Source: Bacteroidales bacterium
GTDB taxonomy: Bacteria; Bacteroidota; Bacteroidia; Bacteroidales; Bacteroidaceae
Reading direction: 5' to 3'
NCBI GenBank assembly: GCA_004555245.1
Contig: SFIS01000028.1
Coordinates: 1 to 42,753 of the forward strand
DNA: 42,753 nucleotides
Below, one piece after another: positions 16,305 through 24,448 of this stretch (within the stretch, counting starts at the first letter, position 1; the number at the start of each line of letters is the position of its first letter). The position numbers and the translations under genes are program-made. Under the pieces are notes generated by a model. The model was not told where the DNA came from, did no database searches, and saw nothing but the letters and a program-made list of their open reading frames with translations.

Positions 16305-17315
16305 TCAGAACTGTTCGAGCAGTCTGATGCGTTCTTCGGTGTCGGGATGTGTGGAGAACATCGAACTGAAGAAATTTCCGCCTCCCGAGAGCGACATGCG
16401 GGGGTGGACGATGAATAGCTGTGCGACGTCGTCGCGCCCTGTCTTGCCAAGTCCGGGATTGCCGGAGATTTTCCTTAGTGCGGAGGCGAGGGCAAGGGGA
16501 TTGCCGCACATTTCGGCTCCTCCGGCGTCAGCCATGAACTCGCGTTTGCGGGATATGGCGAAACGTGTGAGTGTGGTGAAGAGCAACGCTATGGCGCAAC
16601 ACACTATCGCCACTATCATGACGACGATGACGGAGGCACCGTTGCCGCCCTCTTCCTTGTCGCGGCTGCCGCGCGACCCTCCTCCGAATATCAGCATATT
16701 GCTGAACATGTTGTAAACGAGGCTCATGACTGTCGAGATGATGCCGACAAAGATGATGCTGGTGATGAGCAGGCGCGTGTCGTGATTGCGGATGTGTGTG
16801 AGCTCGTGGGCTATGACGCCTTCAAGCTCTGCATCGTCGAGGAGGTTGAGCAGCCCGGTGGTGACGGTCACGGTGTAGGAGCTGCGGTCGATGCCCGAGG
16901 CGAAAGCGTTCAGCTGCGGGTCGTCGATGACATTGATCTTGGGCATGTCCATGCCGCATGACATGGTGAGATTCTCGACGATGTTATAAACACGCGGATT
17001 CTCGCGACGCTCAAGAGTGCGGGCGCCTGTGCTGGCACGTATCATGGCGGTGTTGGAGAAATAGGCTATGACGAACCAGATGCCTACACCGCCTACCACC
17101 CAAGGCACGGCATTGAGGAAAGTGGCGGTAACATTGTCGAAATCGACGCTGTGTACAAGATTGCCCTCGGCGTCATAATAGCCGCCGCCAAGCCATGAGA
17201 CAAGGAAAATGAAGAGCCACACCACGAAAAGCAGGATGACGGGGAACATGATGAGCAGCATGATGCTCAGGCGGTTGTTGCGGACCTGCTGTGTATGTAT
17301 TCCTACGTATTTCAT
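16305..17315 (-). CDS. htpX: HtpX-like M48 membrane zinc metalloprotease
   Basis: A 336-residue inner-membrane protease. It has two N-terminal transmembrane segments (about 19-42 and 73-93), then the cytosolic M48 domain with the zinc motif HELTH at 170-174 and the following NHD. Two more hydrophobic helices lie near 181-205 and 228-250, and the third zinc ligand region is FMADAGGAEM near 265-275. HtpX degrades misfolded membrane proteins under envelope stress. It sits downstream of lemA, a pairing that recurs in many bacteria and suggests they work together. Confidence 0.92.
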   Translation of the reverse strand: MKYVGIHTQQVRNNRLSIMLLIMFPVILLFVVWLFIFLVSWLGGGYYDAEGNLVHSVDFDNVTATFLNAVPWVVGGVGIWFVIAYFSNTAMIRASTGARTLERRENPRVYNIVENLTMSCGMDMPKINVIDDPQLNAFASGIDRSSYTVTVTTGLLNLLDDAELEGVIAHELTHIRNHDTRLLITSIIFVGIISTVMSLVYNMFSNMLIFGGGSRGSRDKEEGGNGASVIVVMIVAIVCCAIALLFTTLTRFAISRKREFMADAGGAEMCGNPLALASALRKISGNPGLGKTGRDDVAQLFIVHPRMSLSGGGNFFSSMFSTHPDTEERIRLLEQF

Positions 17316-17331
17316 TAAACTATTGTTTTAT

Positions 17332-17480
17332 TAGTTGACAAGTCAAGAAGCTGACAAGTTGAGAGTTTTGAGTTTACAAGTACAATTATCTTGCCAACCG
17401 TCAACTCGTCAACTAACCGTCAACTCGTCAACCGTCAACTCCCTTAAGTATTAGCTTGTCAACTAATAATCAACTGTCAA
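17332..17480. repeat. Long cluster of GTCAACTCGTCAAC spacer repeats
   Basis: The 176-bp gap between lemA and htpX is built mostly of degenerate repeats: TTGACAAGTCAAG, CTGACAAGTTGAG, then CCGTCAACTCGTCAACTAAC, CCGTCAACTCGTCAAC, CCGTCAACTC and TGTCAACT. It is the largest of five such clusters in the window. Confidence 0.75.
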
Positions 17481-17491
17481 TCCAAAAAGAA

Positions 17492-18055
17492 TCAGAACTG
17501 TATCTCCGGAGCTTTCTCGACAGCGGCGCGCTCCTGCGGAGCAACCTCGAACATCGGTTCTTTATGGAAGCCGAAGACACCGGCGAGAAGATTGCCGGGG
17601 AAGGTCTGGACGGCATTGTTGAGTTCTTTTGTCGCGGAGTTAAAGAAGCGGCGTGTGGCTGCCAGCTTGTTCTCGATGTCTGACAACTCGCCCTGAAGCT
17701 GGAGGAAATTCTGGTTGGCCTTAAGGTCGGGATATGCCTCGACAGAGACCTTCAGACCGGCAAGGGCACTCGAGAGGGCGTTGTCTGCCTCTATCTTGCC
17801 GTTGATGTCTGTTGCCGACATACAAGCGGCACGGGCTTCTGTCACACGCGTAAGCAGTTCGCTCTCGTGCTTCGCATAGCCTTTTACAGTGGATACAAGT
17901 TGCGGAACGAGGTCGTAACGCTGCTTGAGCTGCACATCGATGTTGCTGAAGGCATTCTCGCGGTTGTTGCGCAGACGGACCATGTTGTTGTAGATGCTGA
18001 CCACCCAAAGGACAATGAGGAGGACGACACCGATAATGATGATAGTGTTGATCAT
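17492..18055 (-). CDS. lemA: LemA family membrane protein
   Basis: A 187-residue protein with one N-terminal transmembrane helix (about 2-22, NTIIIIGVVLLIVLWVVSIYNN), then a long alpha-helical bundle. The family signature NMVRLRNNRENAFSNIDVQLKQRYDLVPQLV is present; the mid-region has NQNFLQLQGELSDIENKLAATRRFFN. It ends in FEVAPQERAAVEKAPEIQF, typical of LemA. The molecular role is unknown; the family often neighbours HtpX, as here. The promoter at 18114-18145 would drive both. Confidence 0.93.
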   Translation of the reverse strand: MINTIIIIGVVLLIVLWVVSIYNNMVRLRNNRENAFSNIDVQLKQRYDLVPQLVSTVKGYAKHESELLTRVTEARAACMSATDINGKIEADNALSSALAGLKVSVEAYPDLKANQNFLQLQGELSDIENKLAATRRFFNSATKELNNAVQTFPGNLLAGVFGFHKEPMFEVAPQERAAVEKAPEIQF

Positions 18056-18113
18056 AACTGTAATTGTTGGTTTGTTTCTGAATGTCAGAATTGTTGTTTC
18101 AATGTTCGTGCTA

Positions 18114-18145
18114 CAAAGATAATACCATTTGCGTAAACAGCCAAA
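18114..18145 (-). promoter_or_regulatory. Promoter of lemA-htpX
   Basis: On the minus strand, TTTG (18142-18145), 20 bases, TATCTTTG (18114-18121), about 60 bases before the lemA start. Confidence 0.75.
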
Positions 18146-18520
18146 GAAGTGTCAGGATTTTTAGGGTTTATTAGTGTTTAGGAGGCTTACGGTCACCATA
18201 GATTCACCATTTGCTTTTAATAGCTATAGCTACACTTTGCTACATATTGTTACATCATCGCTACATGCTATTACTGACGTGTGTCATCGTACCTTACTGT
18301 TATTCAACGCCGCTACTCATCGACACATCCTTTTACGCAATTTTGAAAGAAAAGATGTTGTTCAGGTTTCGTGTGAGGTTCTTTGTCCTTTGCCGGTGAT
18401 TTCGGCAAGGTTGCAGAGAACGAAGCGGAGGTCTAAATAGGAAAAAGTTGCGATTATAGAGCCATCCAAAACATAAAACATCCGATTTTTGATGCACAAA
18501 GCAAAATAAATGGAAAAACC
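18146..18520. other. Gene-free left flank of the accessory cassette
   Basis: About 375 bases with no credible gene. GCTACA-type repeats (GCTACACTTT, GCTACATATT, GTTACATCAT, CGCTACATGC) lie at about 18229-18270. The base composition is more AT-rich than the flanking core genes. No terminal repeat, tRNA or integrase is visible at this edge. Confidence 0.5.
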
Positions 18521-18552
18521 TTTGGTCTTATCAAATTATTTTAATATTTTTG
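18521..18552 (+). promoter_or_regulatory. Promoter of the three-gene accessory cassette
   Basis: TTTG (18521-18524), 20 bases, TATTTTTG (18545-18552), 33 bases before the first start codon. The match in sequence and spacing shows the cassette has its own promoter. Confidence 0.7.
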
Positions 18553-18585
18553 CATCGTTTTAATGGCATATTAAAATGAAGCAGA

Positions 18586-19557
18586 ATGGTTAAAACGAAA
18601 GATATTGTCATATTAGGAAGACCCTTACAGCTGCAAGAGCGAAGCAAAGCGCAGATGAAAGGTGTCACCATAGGGGACTCTCTTGCATACAAGTTCTACG
18701 ATGGCGAGTTCCATGGAGTGTCCCTACTTTTCGCAGAACCAAAAGGCAAGATTGCCTCACCACGCAGCCTGTCTTTCACAGCCAGCAATCTTACTTCGCT
18801 ATTGCAGCGTCCCACGGTATTCTTGCTGCCGACATGTCCGGCCTATGAACGGCAAAGGCTTATTGACAAGGATGTTTATTTCATCGCATCTGAAAAATAC
18901 GTCCATCTGCCGATGCTGATTGCTAACGAGCGTATTCGCAAGACCAAACATGCTAAGGCTCTGACACCAGTAGCCCAATACCTGCTGCTCTACCATTTGC
19001 AGATAGAAAGTATCGAAGGACTTGCAGCACGAGACTTAGAAGACAAGATGCCTTATTCTTATGCAAGCATTACGCTTGGCATTACTTGCCTTGAAGACCT
19101 GGGACTGTGCCAGAAGGTGGCCGATGGCTCTAAGCGGAAAGTCATCCGCTTCGATAAGACGGGGAAGAATTTGTGGGAACAGGCTCAATCCCTCCTCATC
19201 AATCCTGTTGAAGAACGCATCTTCTGTGATGACCTGCTTTCAGATGAACACTATCCTGCATGTGGCATCAATGCCCTGGCACATTATACATGGCTCAACC
19301 CTGACCCGGAAAGGATCATCATGATGACTGTCAAACAGCTCCGTGACTTTAGGAATTCCGGAACCTTGGTACATCCTAATGAGTTCGACGGCAACATCAT
19401 CATTGAGGCATGGAAATACCCGCCTGTCACCAAGATTGGTACTGAAGCCGAATGGGTGGACAGACTATCATTGGCCGTTTCACTTCGTGAGAATGCAGAC
19501 CCACGAGTGGAAGGCGAAGTTGAACGTTTAATAAATGATATAGAATGGAACGTATAA
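18586..19557 (+). CDS. AbiEi-like winged-helix protein, putative antitoxin/regulator
   Basis: A 323-residue protein. Residues 1-125 form an alpha/beta domain (LLQRPTVFLLPTCPAYERQRLIDKDVYFIAS...) that resembles in layout the degenerate nuclease-like domain ahead of the helix-turn-helix in type IV antitoxins. About 135-190 (TPVAQYLLLYHLQIESIEGLAARDLEDKMPYSYASITLGITCLEDLGL) is a MarR-like winged helix. The C-terminal part (200-323) contains VKQLRDFRNSG and EAWKYPPV and has no motif I recognise. It is followed by a nucleotidyltransferase-fold gene, the usual AbiE-type order. The antitoxin or repressor role is inferred from this order and the winged helix; I cannot assign a family with certainty. 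It has its own promoter upstream. Confidence 0.7.
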   Translation: MVKTKDIVILGRPLQLQERSKAQMKGVTIGDSLAYKFYDGEFHGVSLLFAEPKGKIASPRSLSFTASNLTSLLQRPTVFLLPTCPAYERQRLIDKDVYFIASEKYVHLPMLIANERIRKTKHAKALTPVAQYLLLYHLQIESIEGLAARDLEDKMPYSYASITLGITCLEDLGLCQKVADGSKRKVIRFDKTGKNLWEQAQSLLINPVEERIFCDDLLSDEHYPACGINALAHYTWLNPDPERIIMMTVKQLRDFRNSGTLVHPNEFDGNIIIEAWKYPPVTKIGTEAEWVDRLSLAVSLRENADPRVEGEVERLINDIEWNV

Positions 19558-19613
19558 GCGAGAGCAGAATGATGCTTTCATTAATTCTGCCGAGCGAGAG
19601 TTTCTTCGTCTGA
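19545..19613 (+). other. Out-of-frame remnant of an earlier start for the nucleotidyltransferase gene
   Basis: An ATG at 19545 overlaps the end of the preceding gene and is in the same frame as the ATG at 19620, but TGA stops it at 19611-19613. Between them the next frame reads NDAFINSAEREFLRLKDNG, which looks like natural helical protein. One shift near 19567 and another near 19629 would join MERISES to it and to LEIFREAF. It may be a longer ancestral N-terminus damaged by two compensating shifts. Confidence 0.35.
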
Positions 19614-19619
19614 AAGACA

Positions 19620-20405
19620 ATGGAAGGATTAGAGATATTCCGCGAAGCTTTTGAAGCTTACTCAGAGAACTACGTTATCATCGGTGGCACGGCTTGCGAC
19701 ATCGCTATGACCGGGACAGCAGTACGTCCTCGTGCAACCCACGACATTGATATGATTGTCATTGTCGAAAAGATGACCTCTAACTTTGCCGAACACTTCT
19801 GGCAGTTCGTGCGTGAAGGCGGTTATCGCCCTGAAAAGCGCAAGCAGTCTGAAGGGGAAGCTCCTAAGTACGAGCTATACCGCTTTGTCAATGGCAAACC
19901 TGACTATCCCGAAATGATTGAACTGCTGTCACGGCATCCAGACATTCTCGGGGAGCCGAAGGGTCTGACCATTGAGCCGTTGCCTGTAGACGAGGAAACG
20001 TCAAGCCTGAGTGCTATCATCATGGATGATGATTTCTATCACTTCACCATCGACCACAGCAAACTGACCAACGGGCTTCGTCATGCTGACTCAGCAGCCC
20101 TCATCGCCCTGAAGTCACGTGCCTACCTCAATCTTTTGCAGGACAAGGCTAATGGCAAGCATGTCAACAGCAAGGACATCAAGAAGCATCGTTCTGACGT
20201 ACTGAAGAACGTGGTCATCATGGAAGACAGGCAGATTACGGCTCCAGAGCCAATCGTCGCTTGCATAAAAGAATTTGTCGCCTCAATCAGAAATGATTGG
20301 GATGCCCTCTCAGAGCCTCTTGCAAAGGCTCTTGACCAGGATCCTTCGTTCATCGAGGCTCTGCTTGAACAATTAGATGGATTATTTGTCATAGAACTGT
20401 CATGA
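19620..20405 (+). CDS. Nucleotidyltransferase-fold protein (AbiEii-like), putative toxin
   Basis: A 261-residue protein with the polymerase-beta-type nucleotidyltransferase core: YVIIGGTACDIAM, giving Gly22-Gly23 of the hG[GS] motif, and ATHDIDMIVIV with Asp42 and Asp44 as the metal-binding DxD pair. Residues 150-200 include GLRHADSAALIALKSRAYLNLL, the helix typical of the 'nucleotidyl transferase AbiEii/AbiGii' group. The C-terminal 80 residues are helical. These enzymes transfer nucleotides to tRNA or proteins in toxin-antitoxin and abortive-infection systems. It lies 62 bases after the winged-helix gene and overlaps the phosphoesterase gene by 4 bases (ATGA). The toxin role and target are inferred. 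Confidence 0.75.
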   Translation: MEGLEIFREAFEAYSENYVIIGGTACDIAMTGTAVRPRATHDIDMIVIVEKMTSNFAEHFWQFVREGGYRPEKRKQSEGEAPKYELYRFVNGKPDYPEMIELLSRHPDILGEPKGLTIEPLPVDEETSSLSAIIMDDDFYHFTIDHSKLTNGLRHADSAALIALKSRAYLNLLQDKANGKHVNSKDIKKHRSDVLKNVVIMEDRQITAPEPIVACIKEFVASIRNDWDALSEPLAKALDQDPSFIEALLEQLDGLFVIELS

Positions 20406-21163
20406 AGATACAGTATGCGTCTGACCTCCATCTGGAGTTTGCCGACAACTGGCGATACCTGAAGGAGAATCCCCTGCAAGTGACAGGGGACATTCTCGTT
20501 CTGGCTGGCGACATCGGCTACTTGGGGGATGACAACTATACCAAACATCCCTTCTGGGACTGGGCATCGGAGAACTACCAGCAGGTAATAGCCTGTATGG
20601 GCAACCATGAGTTCTACAAGTTCTACGACATCGCAAGGCTGAACGATGGCTATTGCCTTGAAATACGCCCTAATGTCCACAGCTATTATAATGCCGTAGT
20701 ACATATAGGTGACATTGACTTCATCATAACCACATTGTGGGCCAGGATTCCCCTGAAGGAGGCATATTATACGGAACAAGTGGTAAGCGACTTCCGGCGT
20801 ATCATCTTCAATGGCGATATTCTCACCTTTGCTGATTTCAACCGCGAACATGAAAAGTGCCTGGCTTTCCTGAAGAACGCTGTATCAAGCAGCAAGACCA
20901 GAATAAAAATTGTCGTAACCCATCATGTCCCATCCTTCCAGATGCAATGCCCCAAGTTTGCCGATAGCCAAGCTAACGGAGCTTTCACGGTTGAACTGGA
21001 AGACTACATCAAGGTTAGCGGCATCGATTACTGGATATATGGCCACTCCCACTACAACGTGGATGTCGAGATAGGCAATACCAAATGTGTGTCCAATCAG
21101 TTGGGGTATGTATTTCATGGGGAGCATGAATCATTCGAGCCAGGAAAATATATCGAAGCATAA
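20402..21163 (+). CDS. Calcineurin-like metallophosphoesterase
   Basis: A 253-residue enzyme with all the metal-binding motifs of the calcineurin-like family: SDLHLE (Asp8, His10), LAGDIG (Asp37), GNHEF (Asn68, His69), VVTHHVP in the middle, and YGHSHYN near the end. It is therefore expected to be an active two-metal phosphodiesterase or phosphatase. No signal peptide, so it acts in the cytoplasm. Its start codon overlaps the stop of the nucleotidyltransferase gene (ATGA), so the two are translationally coupled and probably act together. It may remove a nucleotide or phosphate group that the nucleotidyltransferase adds, but this is inference. Substrate unknown. Confidence 0.85.
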   Translation: MKIQYASDLHLEFADNWRYLKENPLQVTGDILVLAGDIGYLGDDNYTKHPFWDWASENYQQVIACMGNHEFYKFYDIARLNDGYCLEIRPNVHSYYNAVVHIGDIDFIITTLWARIPLKEAYYTEQVVSDFRRIIFNGDILTFADFNREHEKCLAFLKNAVSSSKTRIKIVVTHHVPSFQMQCPKFADSQANGAFTVELEDYIKVSGIDYWIYGHSHYNVDVEIGNTKCVSNQLGYVFHGEHESFEPGKYIEA

Positions 21164-21418
21164 CAACCCATGAAATTCTCCATGATATGTTCACTCAGTT
21201 CTCAAAAAAATCTTCTCAGTTCACCCCTGCGGACAAGGATAGGTGTAAAAACGCTTACTTTTTTCGCCATAATTATTGAGCGTAAAATATCAACATTTGA
21301 AGAAATAACCAAGCAAAAGGAAGAACGAAAGACTATAACATATAGTTTAAGGAAGAGGGCGGACTCTTTCAAGAACAGCTTAAACACTATATTTTCGCCA
21401 GTTTTTGGCCTACTTGGA

Positions 21419-21490
21419 GTAACTACTCGGCACCCCTGCGCATGAGTAGTTACTGCGTTGGGTTCATGCCGAGGGGTGCTGTGTAGTTAC
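21419..21490. repeat. Nested palindromes downstream of the accessory cassette
   Basis: GTAACTACTC (21419-21428) and GAGTAGTTAC (21444-21453) are perfect inverted repeats; a third copy GTAGTTAC lies at 21483-21490. Overlapping them, CGGCACCCCT (21428-21437) nearly pairs with AGGGGTGCTG (21472-21481). Two mutually exclusive hairpins are possible. It marks the right edge of the cassette region; the stretch from 21164 to 21418 holds nothing recognisable. Confidence 0.6.
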
Positions 21491-21518
21491 GGCTTACGTA
21501 AATCTGCCTTAACGCCAA

Positions 21519-21553
21519 CGGGCCGCCTCCCCTGTATGGGAAGCGACCCGCCG
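21519..21553 (-). terminator. Hairpin at the 3' end of the transglycosylase gene
   Basis: CGGGCCGCCTCCC pairs imperfectly with TGGGAAGCGACCCG around CTGTA, just beyond the transglycosylase stop on the minus strand. It lacks a strong T-tract, so it is only a probable terminator. Confidence 0.4.
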
Positions 21554-21563
21554 ACAGTTACGT

Positions 21564-21995
21564 TTATTTCTTCTTCATGGCAGCCATAACCTTGCGGTAG
21601 TATCCGTTTGTCACGCTGACCTTGTAGTTGTTGCCGCCATTCCAGGCCCTGATGGCTTTCTCCACATTGTTTGTAGGGTTAAACTCACTCTGCATCAGGA
21701 GGAACATCTCTTTTGACTTGCTGACAGAGAAACGGTCGGCAAGTGTGTATCTCTTTGCGATGCCCCGCTTCTTGAGAATATTGTTACACTCCTTGACAAG
21801 AATCGGGGTTATCTGCATGGCACCGCACGACCTGCCGCTAACGGCTCTCGCATCGCCGCCGCTCTCAACCTCGATGATAGCCTCGATGACCGGAGCCCAA
21901 TTGAATGATTTCTGTTTGTTGCTTGCTGATCCTGAAAAGTATGCCGCCGAAAAGACGACAGTGAATACGAATAATCGTTTTAAGTTTAATATCAT
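21564..21995 (-). CDS. Exported lytic transglycosylase (SLT domain)
   Basis: About 143 residues from MILNLKRLFVF; the frame is open 27 codons upstream but only this start gives a signal peptide (cleaved near SGSAS-N). The domain has IIEVESGGDARAVSG with catalytic Glu44, then SCGAMQITPILVKECN, the SLT/lysozyme-like core, and ends in RAWNGGNNYKV...YYRKV. It would cleave peptidoglycan glycan strands. Short proteins of this kind are frequent in Bacteroidales genomes and also in their phages and conjugative elements (from memory), so its presence beside the accessory cassette may or may not be linked. The promoter lies about 220 bases upstream, giving a long leader. Confidence 0.82.
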   Translation of the reverse strand: MILNLKRLFVFTVVFSAAYFSGSASNKQKSFNWAPVIEAIIEVESGGDARAVSGRSCGAMQITPILVKECNNILKKRGIAKRYTLADRFSVSKSKEMFLLMQSEFNPTNNVEKAIRAWNGGNNYKVSVTNGYYRKVMAAMKKK

Positions 21996-22214
21996 TACAT
22001 TTCGTTTTCCGTCACTTAAGACTGACATCACATCGGTCTGCGAATTCCTATACTCGGGTCTGGAGCATCCGTACATCAGGGGAATGTGCGTACAGAACGT
22101 AGAAACTCTTCATGACAATTAATACTAACCACATGCCTTACCGCAGCCTCACATCCTGCCGGAACAGGGCGCTACGGGCGGTCGAACCCAGACAGTGGTT
22201 CTGTTAACCGTATG

Positions 22215-22222
22215 CAAAGTTA
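22215..22222 (-). promoter_or_regulatory. -7 element for the transglycosylase, with long leader
   Basis: TAACTTTG on the minus strand at 22215-22222; a -33 match is not clear. Transcription from here would give a leader of over 200 nt containing a GC-rich, foldable block at 22140-22205. The 22223-22530 stretch up to the acyl-CoA synthetase start holds only its -7 box TAATTTTG (22461-22468, plus strand). Confidence 0.4.
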
Positions 22223-22530
22223 CGGCTTTATTTCCTAACCCACAACATAACTGTCAGTAATTTAACGTTTTAGTGCAATTATTTATCATACGTCAACTCA
22301 ACGACACTGCCAAACAGCTTCTCTGAACACCTTGAAACACACTCTCGGTAAAGGCAGCAAGACAAGAAAACAGCGCACGGAGAAGCAGGCACGAATCATG
22401 ATTGTGCAACATCGGAGGAAAAAAAGCACGTAAAGATGGTGATATATGAAGAAAAATGTGTAATTTTGCACCGCTTTCGGTATTACAATACAATTCCCTT
22501 ACCTTTTGGAACAATACACGACAAAGACAA

Positions 22531-24165
22531 ATGGCAGACAACAGCTTCATAAAAACAATCGAGCAAAGCATACACGACAACTGGAAACGCAACGCAATCA
22601 GCGACTATAAGGGCGATTCATTCACATACAAGGATGTCGGAATCATCATAAAACACTACCACGACGAATTCAAGGCACAAGGCATAGAACGCGGCGACCG
22701 TATCGCACTCTGCGGACAGAACTCTGCAAGGTGGGTCATAGCCTTCATGGCAGTGGTGTCATACGGAGCTGTAGCAGTGCCGATACTGAAGGATTTCCGT
22801 CCCGAACAAATCTACCACATACTCGAACACAGCGAATCGCGCATCCTCTTCTCCGGCAGAAACGTGCGCAAACTGCTCGACCCCAAAGCCATGCCAGGAC
22901 ATGTCACCATGCTGAAAATTGAGGACATCACACTGCCAGAAGACAGCAATGCGGACTTCAACGCATCTGACCTGCATTTCCAGGCTGAGACTACAGAAGA
23001 CGATCTCTGCGTCCTGAACTACACATCGGGAACGACAGGTTTCTCAAAAGGTGTCATGCTGCCCTACAGGGCACTGCTCAGCAATCTCCAACACGGCTAC
23101 GAAGAATTCGGCAATATTCTCACGCCCGGAACAAGAATCCTCTCCATACTCCCCATGGCACACATGTACGGACTGATGATGGACCACATCTGGGGATTCG
23201 CCATGGGATGCCACATCACAGTGCTGATGAGACAACCCTCACCGTCGATTGTCGAACAGGCTTTCAACGACATCAGACCGCGTATTCTGATGACCGTGCC
23301 AATGGTTCTGGAGAAGATGACACGCGCAAAGATTCTGCCCCTTATGGCAGGGAAAAAGAAGAAACTGATGTGCGCCATTCCATTTCTCGGAAAACTGATG
23401 AAAAGCTATGTACTCCGACAGGCAAAGAATATCTTCGGAGGAAACATATATCAGGTCGTCGTAGGAGGGGCAGCCCTGAACGGACAGATTGAAGACTTCC
23501 TGCAAAGCATAAACTTCCCCGTCACCGTGGCATACGGCGCTACAGAATGCGCCCCGCTCATCAGCGTCTCAGACTACAAGAAACACAAAAGGAAATCATG
23601 CGGCGAAATAGTGAAGAACATGACCGTCATGATAGACAGCACAGACCAGCAGAACATTCCGGGAGAGGTGATATGCACAGGAAAGAACGTAATGCTGGGC
23701 TACTACAAGAATCCGGATGTCACGACAGAAACACTATCAGCCAAGGCCGAACATACACTGCTGCCGCAAAGCCCATATCCATGGTATCACACAGGAGACA
23801 TGGGAGTGCTCGACAGCGACGGATGCCTATTCATCAAAGGAAGGAAGAAAAGCATGCTTCTCGGACCATCGGGACAGAACATCTATCCCGAAGAAATAGA
23901 ACAACTGCTCAACAACAAACCGTACATCATCGAAAGCCTCATCGTACATAGAGAAGACAGACTCGTGGCTTTCATCTATCCTGACTTCGACAAGGCATAC
24001 GCAAGGGGACTGAACAACAAGGCACTGCTCACAATCCTGAAAAACAACCTCAGAGAGGTCAACCAGCAACGGCCGCAATATGAGTTCGTATCGCAGATAG
24101 AAATATGCGACCACCCTTTCGAGAAAACAGCGAAGCAGTCAATCAAAAGGTATCTCTACTCCTGA
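22531..24165 (+). CDS. AMP-dependent acyl-CoA synthetase-like enzyme (ANL superfamily)
   Basis: About 544 residues from MADNSFIKTIEQS; the open frame upstream covers the promoter box and is rejected. The P-loop-like motif YTSGTTGFSKGV starts at residue 164. The A5 region AYGATECAP follows, then WYHTGDMGVLD and the hinge KGRKKSMLL, and the C-terminal lid has FEKTAKQSIKRY with the catalytic Lys. These motifs point to a long-chain fatty-acyl-CoA (or acyl-ACP) synthetase acting at the membrane face. The exact acyl substrate cannot be read. It is transcribed toward the thi operon but is separated from it by 370 bases with a riboswitch. Confidence 0.88.
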   Translation: MADNSFIKTIEQSIHDNWKRNAISDYKGDSFTYKDVGIIIKHYHDEFKAQGIERGDRIALCGQNSARWVIAFMAVVSYGAVAVPILKDFRPEQIYHILEHSESRILFSGRNVRKLLDPKAMPGHVTMLKIEDITLPEDSNADFNASDLHFQAETTEDDLCVLNYTSGTTGFSKGVMLPYRALLSNLQHGYEEFGNILTPGTRILSILPMAHMYGLMMDHIWGFAMGCHITVLMRQPSPSIVEQAFNDIRPRILMTVPMVLEKMTRAKILPLMAGKKKKLMCAIPFLGKLMKSYVLRQAKNIFGGNIYQVVVGGAALNGQIEDFLQSINFPVTVAYGATECAPLISVSDYKKHKRKSCGEIVKNMTVMIDSTDQQNIPGEVICTGKNVMLGYYKNPDVTTETLSAKAEHTLLPQSPYPWYHTGDMGVLDSDGCLFIKGRKKSMLLGPSGQNIYPEEIEQLLNNKPYIIESLIVHREDRLVAFIYPDFDKAYARGLNNKALLTILKNNLREVNQQRPQYEFVSQIEICDHPFEKTAKQSIKRYLYS

Positions 24166-24311
24166 GATTGTCGCACCGGAGGGCAACGGACATCAGAAGC
24201 ACAGGTACAGACTGAAGACAACACACCTGCGGGAGAACCACACAAGAATTAAAAAAACAAAAAAAACATGACATTTTAGACAGATTGTTAGGCTCAACAA
24301 AAAGAAATATG

Positions 24312-24319
24312 TAATTTTG
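24312..24319 (+). promoter_or_regulatory. -7 element of the thi operon
   Basis: TAATTTTG just upstream of the TPP aptamer. The nearest TTG lies 24 bases upstream, slightly farther than the usual 19-21, so the -33 assignment is weak. Confidence 0.5.
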
Positions 24320-24333
24320 CCTGTCGTAAATGA

Positions 24334-24408
24334 GTATTGGGGTGCTACACCGTGGCTGAGATCATACCCATAGAACTTGATGCAGATAATGCTGTCGCAA
24401 GGAAATAC
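24334..24408 (+). promoter_or_regulatory. TPP riboswitch aptamer (THI element)
   Basis: Conserved landmarks in order: GGGGTGC, GCTGAGATCATACCC and GAACTTGATGCAGATAATGC, then the closing GGAAATACC. P1 pairs GTATT (24334-24338) with AATAC (24404-24408). It sits upstream of thiS and senses thiamine pyrophosphate. Confidence 0.93.
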
Positions 24409-24448
24409 CAAACGTAAGAAAAAGACAATACAATTTTCAAAATACATT

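Noticed and set aside
17332..17480. Possible CRISPR array
   Set aside because: The repeats are short, degenerate and without regular spacers; no cas genes are present in the window.
21170..21445. 91-codon frame after the phosphoesterase gene
   Set aside because: Lys/Thr/Ser-rich with no family resemblance, and it runs into the palindromes; most likely chance in AT-rich DNA.
22140..22205. tRNA-like GGTCGAACCC in a GC-rich block
   Set aside because: No acceptor, D or anticodon arm can be built around it.
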